Source: CAIRTT01 sp046075665 (GTDB lineage Bacteria > Armatimonadota > Armatimonadia > Armatimonadales > Armatimonadaceae). Taken from it: a stretch of DNA of 8,049 bases. The notes beneath the pieces are model-generated. The model was not told the DNA's origin and did no database searches. It was given only the letters and a program-made list of their open reading frames with translations. The stretch spans positions 1 through 8,049 of the forward strand of contig JBJTQN010000019.1 of NCBI GenBank assembly GCA_046075665.1, given 5' to 3'. Made by a program: the position numbers and the translations under genes. Numbering within the stretch: the first letter of the stretch is position 1; each line of letters opens with the position of its first letter. Below are positions 1 to 5,490 of the stretch, one piece after another.

Positions 1-448
1 GGTTGGTCGGGGTTTCTGTCCAGATACCTCGGGTATTCGGACGGATAGCCGCGCGCAGCTTATCGAGGTCACGCATGTTAATGAACTCGACATCCACACC
101 CTTGGTTGACATCACGGATGCCATCAACCGGTACGTCCCGCCATAGAGGTCATCATGGACGAGGAAGTGGTCACCCGCATTGAACAGTTGGATGAGCGTT
201 GCCGTCGCTGCCATCCCGGTTCCGAATGCAAACCCGCGGATACCACCTTCAAGCTCTGCCAAGCATGCTTCTAGGGCGAAGCGTGTCGGGTTTCCCGACC
301 TGCCGTAGTCAAATGTGCGCTGCTTTCCAACCGTCTCGAATGCATACGTGGATGAGAGGTAGATCGGAGGCATCACCGCACCGTGCGCATCGGGCATCGG
401 GCCGGAGTGCACACAGGTGGTTGCGATATGGTTGCTCTTATTTGCCAT
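1..448 (-). CDS. Cystathionine gamma-synthase/lyase-type PLP enzyme (partial, N-terminal 149 aa)
   Basis: This is the N-terminal part of a Cys/Met-metabolism PLP-dependent enzyme; the rest lies beyond base 1. Members join O-acylhomoserine to cysteine (cystathionine gamma-synthase) or split cystathionine, in the cytoplasm as homotetramers. Visible family marks are the N-terminal HIATTCVHSG (7-16), PPIYLSSTYAFE (27-38), YGRSGNPTR (48-56), whose Y-x-R contacts the PLP phosphate of the neighbouring subunit, the G-T-G-M-A-A loop (76-81), DDLYGGTYR (99-107, with the Tyr that stacks on PLP) and ETPTN at the window edge. The PLP lysine is outside the window, so synthase, gamma-lyase, beta-lyase and O-acetylhomoserine sulfhydrylase cannot be separated. 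The ATG is preceded by AAGGAG, 8 nt away and overlapping the TAA of dapL, so the gene is very likely the last visible gene of the operon and translationally close to dapL. Confidence 0.9.
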   Translation of the reverse strand, partial: MANKSNHIATTCVHSGPMPDAHGAVMPPIYLSSTYAFETVGKQRTFDYGRSGNPTRFALEACLAELEGGIRGFAFGTGMAATATLIQLFNAGDHFLVHDDLYGGTYRLMASVMSTKGVDVEFINMRDLDKLRAAIRPNTRGIWTETPTN

Positions 449-460
449 TTTGTCGACTCC

Positions 461-1639
461 TTAGAACTCGAGTGTAACTGTTTCGCGGATGCGGCGGATA
501 GCTTCATCCACACGCTCACCAGCGACATCGCCATTGATGGTCAGGGACATCCGCACGTAACCATCGCCATTTTCGCCGTAGCCAAGTCCTGGAATGACCA
601 GAACGCCAGCCTTTTCGAGGAGCTCCTTGGCAAATGTCATCGATGTATAACCCTTTGGCACTGGAATCCAGACAAAGAAGCCAGCCTTTGGATAGTCAAG
701 CTTCCAGCCAAGGGAGTTCAGTCCATCGATAAGGCGCTTGCGGCGGAGGTCGTATAGCGCGAAGGTGTCCGCATTGGATGCATTAAGCAGCGCCCAGCCA
801 GCGGTGCGCGAAATCGCTGCGAATTGCTTCGAGTCGATATTCGACTTCATCCGGTTTAGGGTCGAAATGCCTTCCTTGTTTCCAACGGCAAATCCGATAC
901 GCCATCCGGTCATGTTGAAGGTCTTGGAGAGGGAGTGCGTCTCGATTGCGACATCCATCGCACCCTCAGCCTGAAGGATACTTGGCGGCTGATAGCCTTC
1001 GTAGCCGACCTCAGCATACGCACAGTCGTTACAAATCAGGAGGTCGTATTCCTTTGCAAAGCGAACGGCATCGTTGAAGAACGACAGTGGCGCAATCGCA
1101 CCCGTCGGGTTGTGTGGATAGTTGAGGAACAGGAGCTTTGCAGCCTTTGCGACATCGGTGCGGATGGCAGTGAGGTCAGGCAGGAAGTTATTCTCGATGG
1201 TCAGTGGCATGAGGTAAGGCTGGCCACCGGCCAGCAGCGTCTGAACCTTGGGAACGGTGTAGTTCGGGTCTGGGATCAGGGCGATGTCGCCTGGATCGAT
1301 GTAGGCCCAGCAGAGGTGGGCAAGCCCTTCCTTGGATCCGATCAGCAGCACCATTTGGTCAGTGGTGACTTCGACGCCGTAGCGGTTATGGAACCACTGT
1401 GCGGCTTGCTTGAGGAAGATTGGGTCGCCGGCATCCGATTCATCGTAGCAGTGCGTCTCAGGATTCTTTGCTTCCTCGTAGAGACGATCGATGATTGGGG
1501 TTGGAGTTGGCTGGTCTGGATCGCCGATTCCAAAGTCGATGAGGTCTTTGCCTTCAGCGCGTGCTGCTGCCTTGAGGCGGGCAATCTCTCCAAAGAGGTA
1601 GGGTGGAATCAGGTCGAGGCGCTTGGCACGGACTGGCAT
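461..1639 (-). CDS. dapL: LL-diaminopimelate aminotransferase
   Basis: DapL converts tetrahydrodipicolinate directly to LL-diaminopimelate using glutamate as amino donor, bypassing the succinylase or acetylase steps of lysine and peptidoglycan precursor synthesis. The 392-aa protein is full length for a fold-type I aminotransferase. Motifs in order: FGIGDPDQPTP (36-46, diagnostic for this group), GSKEG (101-105), NYPHNPTG (173-180, Asn on PLP), CNDCAY (203-208, Asp205 on the pyridine nitrogen), SLSKTFNMTGWRIGF (236-250, Lys239 forms the Schiff base, Arg247 holds phosphate), and YVRMSL (361-366, Arg363 binds the substrate carboxylate). Small departures from the usual DapL pattern are DSK (269-271) instead of DSG after the Lys loop and NDCAY instead of the usual HDAAY. 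It follows dapF, whose substrate it makes, which strongly favours DapL over a general alanine aminotransferase. The start is an ATG with AAAGGAAA just upstream. Confidence 0.93.
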   Translation of the reverse strand: MPVRAKRLDLIPPYLFGEIARLKAAARAEGKDLIDFGIGDPDQPTPTPIIDRLYEEAKNPETHCYDESDAGDPIFLKQAAQWFHNRYGVEVTTDQMVLLIGSKEGLAHLCWAYIDPGDIALIPDPNYTVPKVQTLLAGGQPYLMPLTIENNFLPDLTAIRTDVAKAAKLLFLNYPHNPTGAIAPLSFFNDAVRFAKEYDLLICNDCAYAEVGYEGYQPPSILQAEGAMDVAIETHSLSKTFNMTGWRIGFAVGNKEGISTLNRMKSNIDSKQFAAISRTAGWALLNASNADTFALYDLRRKRLIDGLNSLGWKLDYPKAGFFVWIPVPKGYTSMTFAKELLEKAGVLVIPGLGYGENGDGYVRMSLTINGDVAGERVDEAIRRIRETVTLEF

Positions 1640-1687
1640 GGTGATGTTTCCTTTCAGATTGAGCCGCAGGCGGTTGGCGGCACGCTT

Positions 1688-2545
1688 TTAGTTCAGCTCG
1701 ATAGAGCCGGTGTAAACGAGGGTGGCTGGTCCCGTCATAAAGACGTGATTGGTTGCTTCATCCCAAAGAATTTGCAGGTCTCCGCCAGCGAGGGTGATGT
1801 TCGCCGAGCGACCAGCGTAACCGTTTAGGTGCGCGGCTACAGCAACGGAACAGGCTCCCGTGCCGCAGGCTAGTGTCCTGCCGGCGCCACGCTCCCACGT
1901 CAGCATGTGCAGGTGTGATGGGCTGAGCACCTGAACCTCATGGACATTGGTTTTCCGAGGGAAGCGGTAATGCTTTTCGAGGACCGGTCCGATGCTGTTG
2001 ATGGATTCATCCGTAACGGTGTCAACAAAGTAGACTGCATGTGGGTTGCCCATCGAGACGGCGGTCACGGCCACATCACGTCCGTCAACGTCAAGAGTTT
2101 CGCCCACGGCAGGACCTTCAGCACCGGTCATCGGAATCTCAGGGCGACTAAGACGTGCGGGACCCATATCGACACGAACACTGTCCACAATGTCGCCATC
2201 ACCGTTCAGCTCAAGCACAAGGTCGCCGGCTTTCGTCTCGACGGTTATGGTGCGCTTGTACGTGTGTCCATTTTCAAAAACCCATTTGCCAAAGCATCGG
2301 ATGCCGTTACCGCACATTTCTGCTTCGGAGCCATCTGGGTTGTACATGCGGTAGACAAGGTCGATGCCAGCACGGGTTGGGGCTTCGACGACGAGAATGC
2401 CATCAGAGCCGATTCCAAAGTGACGATCGCAGAGAAACGGGGCATTGCGTTCGATGACATCGACGGGAATACCCGGATGTGCAATCCTGTCAATCAGGAT
2501 GAAGTCATTACCGATGCCATGCATTTTCGCAAACGGGACATTCAC
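1688..2545 (-). CDS. dapF: Diaminopimelate epimerase
   Basis: DapF interconverts LL- and meso-diaminopimelate without a cofactor, using two cysteines as acid and base; the meso form feeds lysine and peptidoglycan cross-links. The 285-aa protein is normal length. It starts with the family signature PFAKMHGIGNDF (4-15), then has MYNPDGSEAEMCGNGIRC (67-84) with catalytic Cys78, GNPHAV (166-171), ERGAGRT (218-224) and ACGTGA (226-231) with catalytic Cys227. All expected catalytic and substrate-binding residues are visible. The start is GTG, whose first base is the last base of the hfq TAG stop (TAGTG), a one-base overlap that suggests coupled translation. A GGAG lies about 14 nt upstream within hfq, farther than ideal. 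Starting at the next in-frame Met (residue 8) would remove the first beta strand of the fold, so GTG is preferred. Confidence 0.96.
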   Translation of the reverse strand: MNVPFAKMHGIGNDFILIDRIAHPGIPVDVIERNAPFLCDRHFGIGSDGILVVEAPTRAGIDLVYRMYNPDGSEAEMCGNGIRCFGKWVFENGHTYKRTITVETKAGDLVLELNGDGDIVDSVRVDMGPARLSRPEIPMTGAEGPAVGETLDVDGRDVAVTAVSMGNPHAVYFVDTVTDESINSIGPVLEKHYRFPRKTNVHEVQVLSPSHLHMLTWERGAGRTLACGTGACSVAVAAHLNGYAGRSANITLAGGDLQILWDEATNHVFMTGPATLVYTGSIELN

Positions 2546-2826
2546 TATTCGGACTCAGCTCCATCGGCGACTTCAGTGATATCAAAGCCCTTTTCGGCAG
2601 CTTCTCGCAGGCTTATCTGCCGGCTTGGAACGATGCTGGTGACACTGCTCTTGTACACCAGCTGTGTTGGGCGGCCCGGTGAGTCTAGCAAAATCGTGAA
2701 CTGGTCAAAGCCGCGCACGGTACCGCGCAGCTGGACTGAGTTGGAGAGGTAAATCGTTACGGCGATGTTCTCACGGCGGACCTGATTTAGAAAGAGGTCC
2801 TGCAAACCTTGATGTCTCTGCATCAT
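2545..2826 (-). CDS. hfq: RNA chaperone Hfq (variant proximal site)
   Basis: Hfq forms a hexameric Sm ring that binds small RNAs and mRNAs and affects their pairing and stability. The 93-aa protein has the N-terminal GLQDLFLN (7-14, Gln9 equals the uridine-binding Gln8 of E. coli), the lateral-rim RREN (17-20), the Sm1 core through GFDQFTILL (39-47) and Sm2 YKSSVTSIVPSR (58-69). The Sm2 signature is normally YKHA; here His and Ala are both Ser, while Lys59 is kept. The loop between LL and YK has ten residues, against eight in E. coli and nine in B. subtilis. The C-terminal tail is short and acidic (ends GAESE). Two tandem ATG codons open the gene; AAGGAG overlaps the miaA stop and is 3 nt from the first and 6 nt from the second ATG, so translation may start at the second (2823). 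It lies 7 nt after miaA and overlaps dapF by one base. Confidence 0.95.
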   Translation of the reverse strand: MMQRHQGLQDLFLNQVRRENIAVTIYLSNSVQLRGTVRGFDQFTILLDSPGRPTQLVYKSSVTSIVPSRQISLREAAEKGFDITEVADGAESE

Positions 2827-2833
2827 TCACTCC

Positions 2834-3787
2834 TTATTTATCTGACAGTGGGTCAGTCAGCATCCGGAATATCCGGTCTGCCGACTCCGATACGGTCTCT
2901 CCCGCATCAATCAACATCCATTCCGTCAGCGGGTCTCCGCGGAACCATGTCCGTTGGCGTCTGGCAAAGCGCCGGGTGTCCTGCGCAATTGCATCCACCG
3001 TGGCGTCATATCCACGCTTACCCGACAAATACTCTACCAGATGCCGGTATCCAAGGCTTAGCATTGCTTTGGCATCTGGTGGAATTCCCGCGGCAAGGAG
3101 ACCTTCCACTTCGGCCAAAAAACCATCGGTCATCATTTGCTGAACTCGCGAATTGATGCGTACATCCAGCTCATCCATATCCCGTTCCAGCACGATCAGT
3201 CGTGCTCCGATTTTGGGGATACCGTGTACGCCCTCAGGTGTCCGCCAGGATGACATCGGTTTACCGGTGACGGCATGCACTTCGAGTGCCCGCATGATGC
3301 GTTTTAGGTCGCCGGGGGGGATACGGTCAGCCGATTCCGGGTCGACCTTTTGAAGTCGTTCGTGAAGCACCATTGTTCCGTGAACGGCAGCTTCATCCGT
3401 CCAGGATGCGCGTAATTCGGGTTGCGGACCGACAGGAGGAATGGACAGCGTTGCCAGCATCGGGCGAATGTAGAGACCAGTCCCACCGACCATGAGTGGT
3501 GTCAGGCCACGCGAAGCATACTCCCCCAAAACGCCCTCTGCGTGGGCTGTGAAGTCTTGAACAGTGAAGTCATCTGTTGGGGCAACCAGATCGATGCCGT
3601 ACCACGGGATGCTTTTTTGTTCATCGGCAGTTGGTTTTGCACTCCCGATGTTAAGTGATTTGTAGACGGCGACGGCATCTACTGAGATGCACGCACTGCC
3701 GAGTTTTTGTGCGACGGCGATGCCGACTGCGGTTTTACCAACCGCGGTTGGACCAGCGATTGCCCAGCGGTGCGGGATGTCGGTCAT
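2834..3787 (-). CDS. miaA: tRNA dimethylallyltransferase
   Basis: MiaA transfers a dimethylallyl group to N6 of A37, beside the anticodon of tRNAs that read codons beginning with U, the first step toward ms2i6A. The 317-aa length is typical. Visible motifs: P-loop-like GPTAVGKT (12-19), ISVDAVAVYK (34-43) with the general-base Asp37, IGSAKPT (47-53), GGTGLYI (101-107), DPESADRI and DLKRIMRALEV (149-170) in the tRNA-binding region, LGYRHLVEYL (245-254) and RRFARRQRTWFR (272-283). In the Asp37 motif the usual Ser after Asp is Ala, and the segment that often reads HHLID reads WYGID (62-66); neither removes a key catalytic residue. The gene starts 15 nt after purA with only a weak AGAG in front, and hfq follows 7 nt downstream, the widespread miaA-hfq arrangement. 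A run of seven C (Gs on the plus strand, 3314-3320) encodes Pro157-Pro158. Confidence 0.96.
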   Translation of the reverse strand: MTDIPHRWAIAGPTAVGKTAVGIAVAQKLGSACISVDAVAVYKSLNIGSAKPTADEQKSIPWYGIDLVAPTDDFTVQDFTAHAEGVLGEYASRGLTPLMVGGTGLYIRPMLATLSIPPVGPQPELRASWTDEAAVHGTMVLHERLQKVDPESADRIPPGDLKRIMRALEVHAVTGKPMSSWRTPEGVHGIPKIGARLIVLERDMDELDVRINSRVQQMMTDGFLAEVEGLLAAGIPPDAKAMLSLGYRHLVEYLSGKRGYDATVDAIAQDTRRFARRQRTWFRGDPLTEWMLIDAGETVSESADRIFRMLTDPLSDK

Positions 3788-3802
3788 CGCGGCAACTCTA
3801 AA

Positions 3803-5116
3803 CTACAGATTGAAGATGTCCGCTGCGGATGGGCTGTCCGGGAGCTGGAATGTTTGCTCACGGCCAGGGCCGACCGATACAAAGCGCGCCGGGACACCGG
3901 CAAGCTCCTGAACGCGGGCAACGTATGCTTTCGCATTGGTTGGGAGTTCATCATACGATGTCGCATTTTCGACTCCGGCTTCATCCCAGCCCTGGAGGGT
4001 TTCGAATACAGGTTCACAGCCATCGAGGAGCTGTACATCCCCGCTTGGGAAGCGGTTCAACGCCGCGCCACCACGCGTATAGCCGGTGCAGATTTGTACC
4101 TCATCAAAGCCAGCAAGGACATCGAGATGGCCGATGTGAATGCCCGTAAGTCCATTCACGCGGACGGCATGTTTGAGGGCAAACGCATCGAGCCAGCCGC
4201 AGCGACGTGGTCGACCCGTCGTCGTGCCGTACTCGTGTCCACGCTCACGGATACGGTCGCCGCGCTCATCGAGGAGCTCCGTTGGGAATGTCCCTGAGCC
4301 GACGCGGGTTGTGTAAGCCTTGACCACACCTAGAACCTGTGAAATCGCTGTTGGCGGAACCCCTGTGCCGATTGTTGCACCACCGGAAATCGGATGGCTA
4401 CTCGTGACGAATGGGTAAGTACCGCCATCGAGGTCAAGCATGGTCGCCTGTGCACCTTCAAACAGAATCTTGCTACCGGCATCCATGAGGTCGTGTGCCA
4501 GCGCCTGTGTGTCGCAAATGTATGGTGCAAGCGTTCCGGTTACGGTACCTAGCTGCTTGATGATTGCATCCACGGTGTATGTATCTGCTTGGAATACGTG
4601 TTTTAGGATCGCATTTTTCAGGGGGATGATTTTTTCGAGGCGTTCGTGTAGACGGGCGGGGTTGATGATGTCGCCCATCCGGATACCCACGCGGCTTGCC
4701 TTATCGGCGTAGCACGGACCGACACCGCGTCCAGTGGTGCCGATTTTTGCTTTGCCCCGTGCTGTTTCCTCGTGCATATCCAAGTCACGATGATAGGGAA
4801 GGATGACATGAGCATTTTGAGAAATGCGCAATCCGGAGACATCGATGCCTTTCGCAACAAGGGCATTGATTTCATCTGTGAGGGTCCATGGATCGATGAC
4901 CATTCCATCCGCCATGATAGAAACGACACCTGGGGTAAGGACACCGCTTGGAATAAGGTGGAATTTGTATTGTATTCCAGCAAACTGAACTGTGTGTCCC
5001 GCATTCGGACCACCGCCATAGCGGATAACGGCATCGGCTTCCTGGCAGAGGATGTCAACAAGCTTACCTTTGGCCTCATCACCCCAGTGTGTTCCGACCA
5101 CGACCACTGCACCCAT
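3803..5116 (-). CDS. purA: Adenylosuccinate synthetase
   Basis: PurA condenses IMP and aspartate with GTP to give adenylosuccinate, the committed step to AMP. With the chosen start it has 437 aa, close to the usual 425-435. Motifs: VVVVGTHWGDEAKGK (4-18) with catalytic Asp13 and Lys16, GGPNAGHTV (35-43) with catalytic His41, HLIPSG (53-58), IGTTGRGVGP (IMP-binding loop), EGAQATMLDLDGGTYPFVTSS, TRVGSGTFPTEL, and YGTTTGRPRRCGWLD near the aspartate-binding loop. The phosphate loop differs from the near-universal GxQWGDEGKGK: Gln10 is His and Gly15 is Ala. The open frame extends upstream to 5227, but the extra 37 residues have no family counterpart, whereas ATG 5116 has AAGGAG at 6 nt and gives the standard N-terminus. 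It is the first gene of the leftward operon, facing the divergent spacer. Confidence 0.97.
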   Translation of the reverse strand: MGAVVVVGTHWGDEAKGKLVDILCQEADAVIRYGGGPNAGHTVQFAGIQYKFHLIPSGVLTPGVVSIMADGMVIDPWTLTDEINALVAKGIDVSGLRISQNAHVILPYHRDLDMHEETARGKAKIGTTGRGVGPCYADKASRVGIRMGDIINPARLHERLEKIIPLKNAILKHVFQADTYTVDAIIKQLGTVTGTLAPYICDTQALAHDLMDAGSKILFEGAQATMLDLDGGTYPFVTSSHPISGGATIGTGVPPTAISQVLGVVKAYTTRVGSGTFPTELLDERGDRIRERGHEYGTTTGRPRRCGWLDAFALKHAVRVNGLTGIHIGHLDVLAGFDEVQICTGYTRGGAALNRFPSGDVQLLDGCEPVFETLQGWDEAGVENATSYDELPTNAKAYVARVQELAGVPARFVSVGPGREQTFQLPDSPSAADIFNL

Positions 5117-5122
5117 TTGCGA

Positions 5123-5128
5123 CTCCTT
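5123..5128 (-). promoter_or_regulatory. Ribosome binding site deciding the purA start
   Basis: AAGGAG on the minus strand lies 6 nt before the ATG at 5116. It is a full anti-Shine-Dalgarno match and decides against the longer reading frame that begins at 5227. The same nine bases AAGGAGTCG occur before the cystathionine-enzyme gene at the far end of the operon. Confidence 0.85.
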
Positions 5129-5132
5129 GGAT

Positions 5133-5150
5133 GGCTGACAAAAATCAACC
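5133..5150 (-). promoter_or_regulatory. Small hairpin in the purA leader
   Basis: On the minus strand GGTTGA and TCAGCC can pair (six pairs, one G-T wobble) around a six-base loop TTTTTG. An alternative pairing uses GGCTG with the same CAGCC over a longer loop. The hairpin ends 4 nt before the AAGGAG of purA, so it could modulate ribosome access, but the stem is short and may be chance. Confidence 0.3.
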
Positions 5151-5316
5151 AGCCTTATAGGATAACGCATCAGGGGACGCCTTGCCGTCGTGAATAAAGA
5201 TTGTCGTTGCGGTTCCCTGTACAGCATCGTTCTGCGCCAATGTCACTACCAGTAATTTTGCTGAAAATACATTCTCTGTAAAAAAAACCACAATCGGATG
5301 CAGGAAAAATGGCAAG

Positions 5317-5335
5317 TGTTAAGCGAAATGTTAAG
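5317..5335. repeat. Tandem direct repeat TGTTAAG, 12-nt period
   Basis: TGTTAAG occurs at 5317-5323 and again at 5329-5335, separated by five bases. Direct repeats spaced about one helical turn are a common arrangement for OmpR/PhoB-type response regulators, which bind head to tail. The position, between two divergent genes, would suit a shared control site. That role is an inference; two 7-mers can also repeat by chance. Confidence 0.4.
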
Positions 5336-5359
5336 ACGTTCTTCATACTGCGTTGTGAT

Positions 5360-5388
5360 TTGACTCGGTATGCTGGATTCGCTGATAT
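5360..5388 (+). promoter_or_regulatory. Weak sigma70-like promoter candidate for the pseudopilin gene
   Basis: TTGACT (5360-5365) matches the -35 consensus at five of six bases and is followed after exactly 17 nt by TGATAT (5383-5388), which matches the -10 consensus at only three. If used, transcription would begin near 5395 and give a leader of about 95 nt. The later TATAAA at 5445 is a competing -10. Confidence 0.3.
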
Positions 5389-5422
5389 CGCCCATGTTGT
5401 TCCTGTGGGTTTGGATGGGCGA
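5388..5422. repeat. Perfect 8-bp inverted repeat upstream of the pseudopilin gene
   Basis: TCGCCCAT (5388-5395) and ATGGGCGA (5415-5422) are exact reverse complements separated by 19 nt. It could be a split operator, with half-site centres 27 nt apart, or, if transcription starts upstream, a leader hairpin. There is no T run after it, so it does not look like a terminator. Confidence 0.45.
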
Positions 5423-5444
5423 ATGAAGCGGCAACTGTAATAAA

Positions 5445-5450
5445 TATAAA
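5445..5450 (+). promoter_or_regulatory. TATAAA -10-like box before the pseudopilin gene
   Basis: TATAAA sits in an AT-rich stretch about 40 nt before the start codon, an appropriate place for a -10 element with a leader of about 35 nt. The bases 17 nt upstream (AATGAA) do not resemble a -35 hexamer, so it would need an activator or another sigma factor. The inverted repeat at 5388-5422 ends just where such an activator might bind. Confidence 0.3.
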
Positions 5451-5490
5451 CTGTGCAGAGATAGTGGCTGCACGGGTGAAGGTGGTTTAA

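Larger units (their letters stand above)
5117..5490. other. Divergent intergenic region between purA and the pseudopilin gene
   Basis: This 374-nt spacer separates two outward-facing transcription units, so it must hold promoters for both. I see no convincing gene in it. From left to right it holds the purA ribosome binding site and a leader hairpin (5133-5150), an A8 run (5280-5287), a tandem TGTTAAG repeat (5317-5335), a weak sigma70-like pair (5360-5388), an 8-bp inverted repeat (5388-5422) and an AT-rich TATAAA box (5445-5450). On the minus strand no pair of -35 and -10 hexamers stands out for purA; TATCCT and TATAAG near 5154-5164 have no matching -35. No purine riboswitch fold was recognised. 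Confidence 0.6.

Noticed and set aside
935..1828. 297-codon plus-strand open frame antisense to dapL and dapF
   Set aside because: It lies wholly opposite two well-supported enzymes, has no recognisable motif or good ribosome binding site, and crosses their intergenic gap. It is best explained by codon bias of the real genes.
1940..2752. 270-codon plus-strand open frame antisense to dapF and hfq
   Set aside because: It mirrors conserved codons of two confidently assigned genes and shows no domain, signal peptide or start context of its own.
3707..4297. 196-codon plus-strand open frame antisense to purA and the start of miaA
   Set aside because: It is antisense to conserved coding sequence and has no family resemblance.
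5154..5164. TATCCT/TATAAG on the minus strand as a purA -10 box
   Set aside because: No acceptable -35 hexamer occurs at 16-18 nt, and the leader would be short; not strong enough to list as a promoter.
5117..5227. 37-residue N-terminal extension of PurA
   Set aside because: Other PurA proteins start at the MGAVVVVG-like strand. ATG 5116 has AAGGAG at 6 nt, while the extension has no homology or good initiation signal.
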